A stretch of 64,000 nucleotides of DNA, from contig CAMWQW010000007.1 of assembly GCA_947176505.1 (NCBI GenBank), positions 62,001-126,000 on the forward strand, in the 5' to 3' direction. The notes below the pieces were generated by a model. That model saw nothing but the letters and a program-made list of their open reading frames with translations, ran no database searches and was not told where the DNA came from. A program made the translations under genes and the position numbers. The DNA is from an uncultured Lachnospiraceae bacterium (GTDB lineage Bacteria; Bacillota; Clostridia; Lachnospirales; Lachnospiraceae). Shown here piece by piece: positions 27,174 to 35,901 of the stretch. Position 1 is the stretch's first letter; each line of letters begins with the position of its first letter.

Positions 27174-28463
27174 CTACTCTTCCGGTGCCGTTTCCAGTGT
27201 CTCTCCTTGTACTTCTTCCGTAATCTCCTCCTCAGGAATCGGCTCTGTCCTCGTGGGTACAAGTTCCACCGCTGACTCTTCCAACTGCATTTGAGCATTT
27301 AGTACCCAATTTTTATCGTTCTTTTTTATTGTAACATTTTTTTTCGTAATTTGTACCCCTTTTTCCTCTAAACTTAAGATTATTTTATTCCATTCCTCCT
27401 GCATAATCGCTTCCATCTCTTCCTCCGTATATTTTTGCCGTATCATTTCATACTCTTGAACGGTTTTTCCTCCATAATAAATAGGCAGATAGAGACGGTC
27501 CAGCAGTTTCACTTGTTTTTTTTCACCGCTTACATCATATTCCTCGTATGGAATGCCACCAAGCCGCAAATCCCACTCTCTGTCCTTAATTCCGAACGTC
27601 GCCACCTTCTTCTGACGCCCTGTATACATTTTTTCCTCATATAGAATATCCTTTTTCACGGAAACTGATTCCGTATACCGCAGCATGATATCGGCATCGG
27701 ATATCACATATTGATATTTTCTTATAGTCGTATCCTCGTTATATACCGGAACCGCACCACTGACTAACACATCCCCTTTTTCCACTGTATCACCGACAGT
27801 AACCTGCGGTACGCCACTGCGGGTAATAATATAAGACACTGTCCCGGACTTAGACGCAATCAAATCCATCCCCTCTGTCTGCGTAATGTCCTCTTCTGCA
27901 TTCGATTGACTAATTTGGTCATAATCCGGCATCTCATTTTCTTTGATATAGATAACCAATGTAGTACCTTTTACCTGTACAGACGTCCATGTAATCACGT
28001 CATAGTCTTCCCGCAGCGCCTTCTCCACTTCCTCAATATGCAGACGGCTTTTTTTCATCGCGACATGTACACCCTTCTCTTCCAGATAATCCAGCAGAAC
28101 ATCTTCTGTCAGTACATAATTGCCCTCAATCTTGATATTCCATATAAATCCTGCCGTCAGCACCCAAAAAAGCATACAACATATAAATCCGGCAACGAAA
28201 ATTTTACGCCGTCCCATTTTGGACGCAAAAAAAGGCAGTCCATATCTTTTTAAGACGGATGCCTTTGTTCCTGTCTTCTTAAGCAAAGGCTTCAGTGCAA
28301 AAAACCCCTGCACGCTGATATTCATCGTATCATAATCACCGTGATTGACAATATCCCACACGAGAATATCATGATTTCCGCACAAATTAAGCAGTCTCTC
28401 CGTAGAATAACCCCATACCTTGATTGTTACATAGCCTCTGATATATTGTATCCAATGAAGCAT
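27174..28463 (-). CDS. yqfD: Sporulation protein YqfD
   Basis: A 429-residue membrane protein matching the YqfD family: an N-terminal cytoplasmic stretch with IRGYVTIKVWGYSTERLLNLC, a transmembrane helix around residues 85-105 (IFVAGFICCMLFWVLTAGFIW), then an extracytoplasmic domain with YVLTEDVLLDYLEEKGV. In B. subtilis it is a sporulation protein encoded beside yqfC and phoH. An acidic tail (EEEITEEVQGETLE) follows. The frame begins with TTG 28481, but ATG 28463 has GGAGAGG 6 nt upstream. It overlaps the YqfC frame only through that rejected extension. Confidence 0.92.
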   Translation of the reverse strand: MLHWIQYIRGYVTIKVWGYSTERLLNLCGNHDILVWDIVNHGDYDTMNISVQGFFALKPLLKKTGTKASVLKRYGLPFFASKMGRRKIFVAGFICCMLFWVLTAGFIWNIKIEGNYVLTEDVLLDYLEEKGVHVAMKKSRLHIEEVEKALREDYDVITWTSVQVKGTTLVIYIKENEMPDYDQISQSNAEEDITQTEGMDLIASKSGTVSYIITRSGVPQVTVGDTVEKGDVLVSGAVPVYNEDTTIRKYQYVISDADIMLRYTESVSVKKDILYEEKMYTGRQKKVATFGIKDREWDLRLGGIPYEEYDVSGEKKQVKLLDRLYLPIYYGGKTVQEYEMIRQKYTEEEMEAIMQEEWNKIILSLEEKGVQITKKNVTIKKNDKNWVLNAQMQLEESAVELVPTRTEPIPEEEITEEVQGETLETAPEE

Positions 28464-28477
28464 CCTTTCCCTCTCCG

Positions 28478-28777
28478 TCAAACATATCGGACAGTGTCGA
28501 TACTGCCGCTTATTTTCATATCTTCATTGGTATAATAATCAATAGACAGTCTTTTCCCTTCAAAGCATATCTTGCAGTTTTTGCCCTGCAATACAATTGA
28601 CTCCGTAGTGTATTCCAGTATTCCCTTATAATTTTCTATAAACGCCTCTCTGTTTCCGGTAATTGTGACAATTGCTGCCCCCAGCATCGTATCCTTGGGA
28701 AGTTTTAACGACTCCACAATCAGTTCCTTAGAATTTGACAAAGCTGTTATTGGCAATTTTTTATTCTTTCTTCTCAT
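28478..28777 (-). CDS. yqfC: Sporulation protein YqfC
   Basis: A 99-residue protein of the YqfC/YabP family, which form spore-coat or forespore-associated proteins. LPKDTMLGAAIVTITGNREAFIENYKGILEYTTESIVLQGKNCKICFEGKRLSIDYY matches the family closely. Its stop lies 14 bp before the yqfD ATG. No clear ribosome binding site precedes ATG 28777, and the gene begins 28 bp after the nucleoside phosphorylase stop. Forespore or mother-cell control would be expected but no sigma-factor site was recognised. Confidence 0.92.
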   Translation of the reverse strand: MRRKNKKLPITALSNSKELIVESLKLPKDTMLGAAIVTITGNREAFIENYKGILEYTTESIVLQGKNCKICFEGKRLSIDYYTNEDMKISGSIDTVRYV

Positions 28778-28805
28778 AGTTCACTATATGTCTATGAGAA
28801 GAAAA

Positions 28806-30110
28806 TCATGACAGAATTCCTTTAATCAATCCGGAGCCCTGCACCGGCTGATCTGTAAAATGATATGCCGCCCCAAAACGCTCTTTCGCAGACGCCAGTT
28901 TATCCCTGTCATTCGCATAAATCGTTGCCAGCGATTGTCCCGCTGTCACATAGTCGCCGACTTTCTTATTCAAGACAAGTCCTACCGATAAGTCAATCAT
29001 ACTGTCTTTTGTCTCTCTGCCGCCGCCAAGAATCAACGAACAAATTCCAATCTCTTCACAATCAATTCTGCACACATAGCCACTCTTCGAAGATACAATC
29101 TCTTCTACGACAGAGGCTTTCGGTAAAAGTGTCGTGTCATATACTGCTTTGGCATCACCGCCTTGTGCCTGCACGAAGTCAGCAAGTTTCTTTAGCGCAC
29201 TGCCATCCTCAATCACACTATGCAGCTTCTTTCTCGCATCTTGCTCATCGGACGCTGCGCCGCCTGCAATCAACATATAAGTTCCCAAAGTCATACAAAG
29301 CTCTGTAAAATCTTCCGGTCCTTTCCCACGTAAGGTTGCAATCGCTTCCTCCACTTCCAATGCGTTTCCTACCGCACGACCAAGAGGCTGGTCCATATCA
29401 GAGACCACCGCAATAGTCTTTCTGCCAGCCATATTCCCCAGTGTGACCATCTCCTGCGCCAATGCAAAAGAATCTTTCTCATCCTTCATAAAAGCGCCGC
29501 TGCCGGTCTTAACATCCAGCACAATAGCGTCCGCACCGGAGGCAAGCTTCTTACTCATAATAGAGCTTGCAATCAGTGACATATTGTCTACCGTCGCCGT
29601 CACATCCCGAAGGGCATACAGTTTCTTATCCGCCGGTGCGATATCTGCCGTCTGTCCCATAATGGACACGCCAATCTCGTTGACCTGTCTGACAAAATGC
29701 TCCGCTGTAATTCCGGTAGTAAATCCTGCAAAGCTCTCCAGTTTATCTATTGTCCCGCCGGTATGTCCGAGCCCTCTGCCGCTCATCTTCGCAATCTTCA
29801 CCCCGCACGCAGCAACCATAGGCGTGAGCGCTATCGAAGTTTTATCCCCCACTCCCCCGGTAGAATGCTTATCAACTTTGGTACCCGTAATCTCGCTCAA
29901 ATCCATCATATCGCCACTGTGAGCCATCGCCATAGTAAGTGCTGATGTCTCCTGCGCACTCATTCCCTGAAAATAGATTGCCATCATCATGGCAGACATC
30001 TGATAATCCGGAATGCGGTCAGCCGTGTACTCCGTTATCATATATTCTATTTCTTCTTTGCTTAAGCTCTCACCGCCTCGTTTCTTCATGATAAGATCAT
30101 ACATTCGCAT
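28806..30110 (-). CDS. pdp: Pyrimidine-nucleoside phosphorylase
   Basis: Reversible phosphorolysis of uridine and thymidine to base and pentose 1-phosphate (salvage). The 434 residues show the family signature GRGLGHTGGTIDKLES and KHSTGGVGDKTSIAL in the phosphate site, with the C-terminal PYNP domain near DQPVQGSG. ATG 30110 follows GGAGGAGGAACGAATT. DeoA-type thymidine phosphorylase is the near alternative; the length and Gram-positive pattern favour the broader-specificity enzyme. It lies between rlmH and the yqfC run without an obvious functional link. Confidence 0.93.
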   Translation of the reverse strand: MRMYDLIMKKRGGESLSKEEIEYMITEYTADRIPDYQMSAMMMAIYFQGMSAQETSALTMAMAHSGDMMDLSEITGTKVDKHSTGGVGDKTSIALTPMVAACGVKIAKMSGRGLGHTGGTIDKLESFAGFTTGITAEHFVRQVNEIGVSIMGQTADIAPADKKLYALRDVTATVDNMSLIASSIMSKKLASGADAIVLDVKTGSGAFMKDEKDSFALAQEMVTLGNMAGRKTIAVVSDMDQPLGRAVGNALEVEEAIATLRGKGPEDFTELCMTLGTYMLIAGGAASDEQDARKKLHSVIEDGSALKKLADFVQAQGGDAKAVYDTTLLPKASVVEEIVSSKSGYVCRIDCEEIGICSLILGGGRETKDSMIDLSVGLVLNKKVGDYVTAGQSLATIYANDRDKLASAKERFGAAYHFTDQPVQGSGLIKGILS

Positions 30111-30196
30111 AATTCGTTCCTCCTCCGAATACTTTCTGACACTTTATGCCACAGTGCAAATTTCGCTCACAGATAACACTGACACATATTTTATAT

Positions 30197-30676
30197 TTAC
30201 TTGTGATACGGCTCCCCGTTAATGATCCGGTACGCGCGATAAATCTGCTCAAGCAAAATGACACGCATCAGCTGATGCGGATAAGTCATTTTAGAAAAGC
30301 TGACCGCCCGGTCAGCTTTCTTACATATTTCTTCATATAATCCGAGAGAACCGCCTATAATAAACTGAATATGACTGGTTCCCTGTGTCGCAAGCTTCTC
30401 TATCTCACCTGCAAATTCTTCGGAATCATACATTCTACCCTGAATCTCCAGCGTAACAATACAAGCATCTTCCCGAATATGCTTCATGATTCGTTCCGCT
30501 TCTTTGCGTTTAATCTCTGACTCCAAAGCTTCACCCGCTTTATCCGGTGTCTTCTCGTCCTCTACCTGTATGATTTCGAGTTTACAGTAACGGCTAAGGC
30601 GCTTCTCATACTCTGCGACAGCCTCCCTGTAAAATTTCTCCTTAATCTTTCCGACTGCGATTACTGTTATCCTCAT
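30197..30676 (-). CDS. rlmH: 23S rRNA (pseudouridine-1915-N3)-methyltransferase RlmH
   Basis: SPOUT-class methyltransferase acting on helix 69 of 23S rRNA with AdoMet. The 159 residues carry ITVIAVGKIKEKFYREAVAEYEKRL at the N-terminus, the AdoMet knot region FIIGGSLGLYEE, and MTYPHQLMRVILLEQIYRAYRIINGEPYHK at the C-terminus, all near-invariant in the family. ATG 30676 overlaps the stop of the zinc-ribbon protein gene by 4 bp (ATGA), so the two are translationally coupled. Confidence 0.98.
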   Translation of the reverse strand: MRITVIAVGKIKEKFYREAVAEYEKRLSRYCKLEIIQVEDEKTPDKAGEALESEIKRKEAERIMKHIREDACIVTLEIQGRMYDSEEFAGEIEKLATQGTSHIQFIIGGSLGLYEEICKKADRAVSFSKMTYPHQLMRVILLEQIYRAYRIINGEPYHK

Positions 30677-31377
30677 TTATTTTCAAATAACTCCTGATAA
30701 TACTCATCCACAAAATGTTCCAAAAAAGCTTCATCCAGATTCATAAAATTATCACTGATAATCATTTTCATTCTATCGCTTCTCATAAAATACTTCTGTT
30801 CTTCTGCGATTTCCTGCTCTATATTATCATCAAACAATCCCGTATCAATCTGTTCGGCGTCCAAATTCTTCTCACACCATTTCGTAAGTTCTGACAGCAG
30901 AGAGTCTTCTGATTTCGCTTTGATAAGTAGAATTTTGGAATTGCGCATTGACACCACCCCAAAAACGATAAAAAGTATAAACATGGCGCCCATAACACCG
31001 CACAAAAGATATTTGGTAGTCGTCGCATTCTGGTAAAGCGGAATTATTCCCACAAATATAAGCAGGACAAGGATAAACCCTATAATGCCCACAAATAACA
31101 GCGTATATGCTGACGTACGATTATCTTCTGCCTTTGCTGCACTGTTCCTATATGCATGATATACTGGTATCTTCTCCGGAATTTCGTCTTCTTCCTCATC
31201 CAGTCCATCTTTTTCATCCGCAAGTAAAGCCCTTACTCTCGCTATTTTCTCTTGTTCACTAAGTACGGTACTCTGCTCCTTATCGTCCTCCAGATGTTCT
31301 ACCAGCTCCACCTTACATTCAGCACAAAGTTTAATTCCTTCCCTGTACTCGTTCTTACATACCGGACACCAAGGCAT
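30673..31377 (-). CDS. Zinc-ribbon membrane protein of unknown function
   Basis: A 234-residue protein with an N-terminal four-Cys zinc ribbon (CPVCKNEYREGIKLCAECKVEL), an acidic linker, two transmembrane helices at about residues 90-145 (LLFVGIIGFILVLLIFVGIIPL and LLCGVMGAMFILFIVFGVVSM), and a charged helical C-terminal domain. Cytoplasmic placement of both ends is the simplest topology. No family function is known to me. ATG 31377 has GGAG at 10 nt; the frame's GTG 31386 abuts that site. It overlaps rlmH as ATGA and has a promoter at 31441-31469. Confidence 0.75.
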   Translation of the reverse strand: MPWCPVCKNEYREGIKLCAECKVELVEHLEDDKEQSTVLSEQEKIARVRALLADEKDGLDEEEDEIPEKIPVYHAYRNSAAKAEDNRTSAYTLLFVGIIGFILVLLIFVGIIPLYQNATTTKYLLCGVMGAMFILFIVFGVVSMRNSKILLIKAKSEDSLLSELTKWCEKNLDAEQIDTGLFDDNIEQEIAEEQKYFMRSDRMKMIISDNFMNLDEAFLEHFVDEYYQELFENK

Positions 31378-31440
31378 ACATGTCACGCTCCTTATCGCAA
31401 AGTTTAAAAATATTGCCTAAAAATCTCAATATACAGCTAT

Positions 31441-31469
31441 ATTTTATTATCATTTTGCATAAATTGCAA
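31441..31469 (-). promoter_or_regulatory. Promoter of the zinc-ribbon protein-rlmH pair
   Basis: Minus strand TTGCAA (31469-31464), 17 bp, TAAAAT (31446-31441). Confidence 0.5.
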
Positions 31470-31487
31470 TACCCAGCAGCGTTCAAA

Positions 31488-31748
31488 TTATTCATCATCA
31501 CTTTTTATATTGGAATAGACTGTTTTCGCGCTGATTCCATCCAGTCTTCCGATTTTGCCTGACATTGCACTGATCACATCCTGCGGCGCGTCCACCGCAA
31601 CGCTGATGATATTAACATTTCTTTTACGATAAGGAATTCCCATTCTTCCTATTACATAATCCCCATACTCATGCAGCAGCCTGTTAAGCTGTTCTACGGA
31701 CGCCTCTTTTTCTACGATAATACCGATTAATGCAATTCTCGTATTCAT
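31488..31748 (-). CDS. TM1266-type ACT-domain regulator
   Basis: An 86-residue protein with one ACT-like domain: RIALIGIIVEKEASVEQLNRLLHEYGDYVIGRMGIPYRKRNVNIISVAVDAPQDVISAMSGKIGRL. This fits the TM1266 family, annotated as a putative regulator of the iron-only hydrogenase system because it usually neighbours hydE/hydF/hydG. None of those genes is here, so this copy is detached. It lies 22 bp after the MORN-repeat gene and probably shares its transcript. Function is inferred from family context only. Confidence 0.82.
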   Translation of the reverse strand: MNTRIALIGIIVEKEASVEQLNRLLHEYGDYVIGRMGIPYRKRNVNIISVAVDAPQDVISAMSGKIGRLDGISAKTVYSNIKSDDE

Positions 31749-31770
31749 ATTTGCTATGCCTCTCTTTGAC

Positions 31771-32988
31771 TTACTTTACATCAATCTGAAGCAGTTCTCT
31801 GATTCCCTGATTCTTATTCTGCGATTTATCTATGTCCAAGCATAGAGACTGGTCATCATTCTTACGCCATACCGAACACTCTCCGATAGCGCTCATATCT
31901 CTCCACAAATCAAAAACACCTTTATTGGCAACACCGCTCCATTCTTCCACGTTGCCTGTATAATCCACCGTGTTCATATATAATTCTCCATCATATAAAC
32001 CATCGGTAAAATTTCCTATGACATTCTGCAGTATTCTCTCACGCACGGCTAATTTAGAAGTATCCACCTCATAGTGCTCTGCGCCCTGTCCGTTTGGCAG
32101 ATTATTTGCCCAAGTTCCGGCATAACTGTGTGCTATATATTTTCCCATGGAGTTTGTCTTATTTGTCTTGCCGATATAGAACCTATACCACGTACCGTTA
32201 CCGCTCCTTACGCCGTTCACCCAGTCTCCATAGTAATAACTGTTATTCTCATAAATAGCCAAACCTTGTCCGTCTGGTCTTCCGTCACTGTTCACATCAC
32301 CCTTATAATAATACTGATCCGTGCCTTTTAATTCCTCAGACAATTTCACATATCTCTTTAAATGCGTCAAATCCCAGATTGCATCTTGATTATTATCCGC
32401 AAAATACGGAAGCGCCTCATTCAAAATAAACTCTTTGCTATAGGATACGTCATTCTCATCTTCCACATCAATAACAATTGCTGTCTTGTCCTTGTCCGCT
32501 GCCACCGGAGCAACATCCGGTTCCGGCTCTTCTGCCGTGTCATCCTGCCATGATTGTGTCGATGTCATTTCCTCCTGTATGTTATTTTCATTCCCGGAAT
32601 TAATTCCTACAGTTTCTCCTGACAATCCCGCGACATAATCGTTCTGTTTCTGTTCCTGCGCGTACTGTGTAATACTCTGTTGAAGATTGTCATTCTCCTT
32701 CGTCTGTACCTCTTGACTATGGTTCGGTAAAAATAGCAGCAGTACGATAATACAGATTAAAAGTACCAGAATAACCGATAACAATACGGTGGTCATATAC
32801 GGTTTATGCCAAAAACTCTGTAGACCGTCATCCACATCATCGTCCGCTTCATAATTCAAGTCTTCTATCGGAAAATTATCGTCTTCATCCGGTTTCCCTT
32901 GCTCAATCCGGTCTGCACCAAAATCTGATTTCAAATCCTCTCTCCAGTTATTCTCTTTTGTGTGATGATTTCCTTCCATTAAATTCAT
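31771..32988 (-). CDS. Single-pass membrane protein with MORN-like repeats
   Basis: A 405-residue protein: an acidic cytoplasmic N-terminus (about 65 residues), one transmembrane helix (TTVLLSVILVLLICIIVLLLFL, residues 66-87), a Gln/Asn-rich linker, and an outer domain with MORN-like units (YYYKGDVNSDGRPDGQGLAIYE, YYYGDWVNGVRSGNGTWY, YAGTWANNLPNGQGAEHYE). MORN repeats commonly form beta hairpins that bind partners or lipids. No catalytic motif was seen. ATG 32988 lacks a strong ribosome site; an ATG at 32979 is possible. Confidence 0.8.
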   Translation of the reverse strand: MNLMEGNHHTKENNWREDLKSDFGADRIEQGKPDEDDNFPIEDLNYEADDDVDDGLQSFWHKPYMTTVLLSVILVLLICIIVLLLFLPNHSQEVQTKENDNLQQSITQYAQEQKQNDYVAGLSGETVGINSGNENNIQEEMTSTQSWQDDTAEEPEPDVAPVAADKDKTAIVIDVEDENDVSYSKEFILNEALPYFADNNQDAIWDLTHLKRYVKLSEELKGTDQYYYKGDVNSDGRPDGQGLAIYENNSYYYGDWVNGVRSGNGTWYRFYIGKTNKTNSMGKYIAHSYAGTWANNLPNGQGAEHYEVDTSKLAVRERILQNVIGNFTDGLYDGELYMNTVDYTGNVEEWSGVANKGVFDLWRDMSAIGECSVWRKNDDQSLCLDIDKSQNKNQGIRELLQIDVK

Positions 32989-33065
32989 GTATCACATCTA
33001 CCTTTCCCGTTTCAAAGTCAACTATATTACTTCCAAAGTCCCTCTTACACATGCAGCACCGGCAT

Positions 33066-33365
33066 CTATCCCTCATAGTCTAAACATGTTCTTCCTTCTG
33101 TTACTGTCTTTATATATCCGCCCGCCGCTACATGTGCCGGATGTACCTGATAATTTTTCAAGGCTTCTTCGCTCTCAAACACGGAAAGCAGCCCGATATC
33201 TTTGTTGCTTGAAGCAAGCGGTTTTGTCACTACACATAGGGAAATTACCCCTGATACCTGCTCTTTGACTGCTTCTAATTCTTTCTTGATACGTTTTGCT
33301 GCGTCGTCTCTTTCCTGCACGGTCAGCTCTTCCTTAAAGCTCCACAATACTATATGGTTTACCAT
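33066..33365 (-). CDS. Dabb (stress-responsive A/B barrel) domain protein
   Basis: A 99-residue ferredoxin-like alpha-beta barrel protein. MVNHIVLWSFKEELTVQERDDAAKRIKKELEAVK opens the domain and the conserved YQVHPAHV occurs near residue 75. Members are small homodimers; some are enzymes, most have no known substrate. ATG 33365 has GGAGGAAAAG directly upstream; the preceding ATG at 33377 would include that site. It lies between the MORN gene and the nfnAB terminator, preceded by an AT-rich inverted repeat. Confidence 0.9.
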   Translation of the reverse strand: MVNHIVLWSFKEELTVQERDDAAKRIKKELEAVKEQVSGVISLCVVTKPLASSNKDIGLLSVFESEEALKNYQVHPAHVAAGGYIKTVTEGRTCLDYEG

Positions 33366-33426
33366 CTTTTCCTCCATTTCTATGCTGCTTTCTGATTTAC
33401 TTATATTTCTATTGTAAATGTTATTC

Positions 33427-33455
33427 CTTAATAAACTACTGTATAATTTATTAAG
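33427..33455. repeat. AT-rich 9-bp inverted repeat upstream of the Dabb gene
   Basis: CTTAATAAA and TTTATTAAG form perfect 9-bp arms around an 11-bp spacer, 62 to 90 bp before the Dabb ATG. It is too AT-rich to be a convincing terminator and could be an operator. Function unknown. Confidence 0.4.
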
Positions 33456-33480
33456 ATTTTATGTAATATCGATGATACTC

Positions 33481-33513
33481 AAGAAGAGTCCGCCAATCAG
33501 ACAGACTCTTCTT
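33481..33513. terminator. Terminator downstream of nfnB
   Basis: AAGAAGAGTC and GACTCTTCTT form a 10-bp perfect stem with a 13-nt loop. The stem base supplies TTCTT on the minus strand; the plus strand has CTTCTTTT. Confidence 0.6.
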
Positions 33514-33547
33514 TTAACATTCAAAGTTATTTTAAAGAAACGGGATG

Positions 33548-34936
33548 CTACCTACCCAGATATTCATCAATACCTTTCGCCGCCGCTTTACCGGCACCCA
33601 TTGCAAGAATAACCGTTGCCGCTCCTGTCACTGCATCGCCGCCCGCGTAAACTCCCTCTTTGGACGTCTTACCAAACTCTTCCTCAGCAACGATACACTT
33701 ATACTTATTTGTCTCAAGCCCTTTGGTAGTTGAAGAAATAAGCGGATTCGGCGATGTTCCTAGAGACATAATGACTGTATCCACTTCCATCGTAAATTCA
33801 GATCCTTCAATCACAACCGGGCGTCTTCTGCCTGAGGCATCCGGCTCACCTAATTCCATCCGCACACATTTGATACCGGATACCCAGCCGTTTTCATCCT
33901 CAAGAATCTCCGTAGGATTTGTAAGCAAATCAAAAATAATGCCCTCTTCCTTGGCATGATGTACTTCCTCCACACGTGCAGGAAGTTCTTCTTCGCTTCG
34001 GCGGTATACAATATGCACTTCAGCACCGAGACGCAGTGCGGTCCTTGCCGCATCCATCGCCACATTACCGCCACCTACGACTGCCACTTTTTTACCTCTC
34101 ATAATCGGTGTATTTGATTCTTCATCAAAAGCTTTCATCAAATTACTTCTTGTCAGATATTCATTTGCCGAAAATACGCCATTCGCCTGCTCACCGGGAA
34201 TTCCCATGAATTTCGGCAAACCGGCACCCGAACCGATAAATACGGCATCAAAGCCCTCTTCCTCCAGCAGCTCATCTATTGTAACCGACTTACCAACAAC
34301 TACATTCGTCTCTATTTTGACCCCTAAGGATATTACGTTCTCAATCTCTTTGGCAACAACATCCTGCTTAGGAAGACGAAATTCGGGAATGCCATACACA
34401 AGCACGCCACCCGGCTCATGCAGCGCTTCAAAAATAGTAACATCATAACCCATTTTGGCAAGGTCGCCTGCGCAGGTCAAACCGGACGGTCCCGAACCGA
34501 TTACCGCTACTTTTTTACCTTTACTCTCTTTTGCCCCTTCCGGTTTAACATTGTTCTCTCTTGCCCAATCAGCCACGAAACGCTCCAGCTTGCCGATGGA
34601 AACCGGTTCACCTTTAATACCACGGATACATTTACCCTCGCACTGGCTCTCCTGCGGGCATACACGTCCGCATACTGCCGGAAGCGCAGAAGACTCACTG
34701 ATAATCTGGTAAGCTGCCTCTATATCTCCTTCTTTTACTTTCTCAATAAATCCGGGAATATTGATCGCCACGGGACAGCCTTTGATACACTGTGCATTCT
34801 TACAGTTGATACAACGGGTTGCCTCGCACATCGCCTCTTCTTTATCATATCCGAGGCATACTTCCTCAAAATTCGTCGCACGTACTTTCGCATCCTGTTC
34901 ACGGACAGGCACTTTCTTTAACACATCTATTTCCAT
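33548..34936 (-). CDS. nfnB: NfnB-type subunit (glutamate synthase small-subunit-like oxidoreductase)
   Basis: A 462-residue iron-sulfur flavoprotein. Its N-terminus carries Cys clusters for two [4Fe-4S] centres (CINCKNAQCIKGCP and CGRVCPQESQCEGKC), then an FAD motif VIGSGPSGLTCAGDLAKMGYDVTIFE near residue 148 and an NADPH motif VVGGGNVAMDAARTALRLGAEV. GltA-type glutamate synthase small subunit is the usual automatic name. Because an NfnA-type gene overlaps it by 1 bp (TAATG), the likelier role is the large subunit of the electron-bifurcating NADH-dependent ferredoxin:NADP+ oxidoreductase. GGAGG lies 9 nt before ATG 34936. Confidence 0.9.
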   Translation of the reverse strand: MEIDVLKKVPVREQDAKVRATNFEEVCLGYDKEEAMCEATRCINCKNAQCIKGCPVAINIPGFIEKVKEGDIEAAYQIISESSALPAVCGRVCPQESQCEGKCIRGIKGEPVSIGKLERFVADWARENNVKPEGAKESKGKKVAVIGSGPSGLTCAGDLAKMGYDVTIFEALHEPGGVLVYGIPEFRLPKQDVVAKEIENVISLGVKIETNVVVGKSVTIDELLEEEGFDAVFIGSGAGLPKFMGIPGEQANGVFSANEYLTRSNLMKAFDEESNTPIMRGKKVAVVGGGNVAMDAARTALRLGAEVHIVYRRSEEELPARVEEVHHAKEEGIIFDLLTNPTEILEDENGWVSGIKCVRMELGEPDASGRRRPVVIEGSEFTMEVDTVIMSLGTSPNPLISSTTKGLETNKYKCIVAEEEFGKTSKEGVYAGGDAVTGAATVILAMGAGKAAAKGIDEYLGR

Positions 34937-35826
34937 TAGTCATTACCTCCGCAATTTCCGCATCCGCCATGATGGGTATTTCCCTCCTGCGCCTTCAAAA
35001 ATGCTCTTCCTTCTTTCGTCTTATAAATCTGCTGACGTTTCATCGCCTGATCAAAATCAACCTTGTGACCATCGAATTCCGGTCCATCCACGCACGCAAA
35101 TTTTACTTCTCCGTCCACTGTCAAACGACATGCACCGCACATACCCGTACCGTCAACCATAATCGGATTCATGCTGACAACGGTCGGTAAATCATATTTC
35201 TTTGTTGTTAAACAGACAAATTTCATCATAATCATCGGACCGATGGCAACACACACATCATAGCTTTTGCCCTCCTCGGTGAGCAGATCATCGATTACCT
35301 TCGTTACCATACCGCTTCGTCCGTAGGATCCGTCATCTGTCGTCACATACAAATTCCCTGCTACTGCTTTCATTTCTTCTTCCATGATAAGCAAGTCTTT
35401 TGTCTTAGCGCCTACGATCACATCTGCATCAATACCTCTCTCATGCAGCCATTTCACCTGCGGATAAACCGGCGCTGTACCGAGTCCACCCGCTACAAAA
35501 AGAATCTTTTTGCTGCGAAGACTCTCTATCTCTTCATTCACAAACTCCGAAGGACATCCAAGCGGTCCTACAAAATCGTGGAAGCTATCTCCTGCCTTTA
35601 AATTCTTCATCAATTCTGTTGCCGCGCCTACCACCTGAAATACAATCGTAATCGTACCAGCCTCTGTATCATAGTCACATATGGTCAGCGGAATGCGCTC
35701 TGCGTCTTCATCCGTTCTTACAATAACAAACTGTCCCGGCTGACAGGATTTCGCAACCCTTGGAGCTTCAACATCCATCAGATAGATGTTCGTTGTAAGT
35801 TCTTCAGCTTTTAATATCTTGTACAT
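34936..35826 (-). CDS. nfnA: NfnA-type ferredoxin-NADP+ reductase subunit
   Basis: A 296-residue flavoprotein of the dihydroorotate-dehydrogenase electron-transfer-subunit family. FAD contacts lie in RIPLTICDYD, the nucleotide site starts at FVAGGLGTAPVYPQVKWL, and the C-terminal [2Fe-2S] ligands are in GTGMCGACRLTV and FACVDGPEFDGH, with Asp-containing DGPEFDGH characteristic of NfnA/sulfide dehydrogenase alpha subunits. The C-terminus ends GGCGNCGGND. With NfnB it would couple NADH and reduced ferredoxin oxidation to NADP+ reduction. It is the first gene of a two-gene unit with a promoter at 35866-35894. Confidence 0.92.
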   Translation of the reverse strand: MYKILKAEELTTNIYLMDVEAPRVAKSCQPGQFVIVRTDEDAERIPLTICDYDTEAGTITIVFQVVGAATELMKNLKAGDSFHDFVGPLGCPSEFVNEEIESLRSKKILFVAGGLGTAPVYPQVKWLHERGIDADVIVGAKTKDLLIMEEEMKAVAGNLYVTTDDGSYGRSGMVTKVIDDLLTEEGKSYDVCVAIGPMIMMKFVCLTTKKYDLPTVVSMNPIMVDGTGMCGACRLTVDGEVKFACVDGPEFDGHKVDFDQAMKRQQIYKTKEGRAFLKAQEGNTHHGGCGNCGGND

Positions 35827-35865
35827 TGTTTACTCATCCTCCTCAACTGCTATCACTGATTATCT

Positions 35866-35894
35866 ATCATATCGGAACTTCCTCATTTTTGCAA
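35866..35894 (-). promoter_or_regulatory. Promoter of nfnAB
   Basis: Minus strand TTGCAA (35894-35889), 17 bp, TATGAT (35871-35866), about 40 bp before ATG 35826. The -35 lies just before the 3' end of the upstream gene. No clear Rex operator was seen. Confidence 0.65.
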
Positions 35895-35901
35895 CCTTTT
35901 A

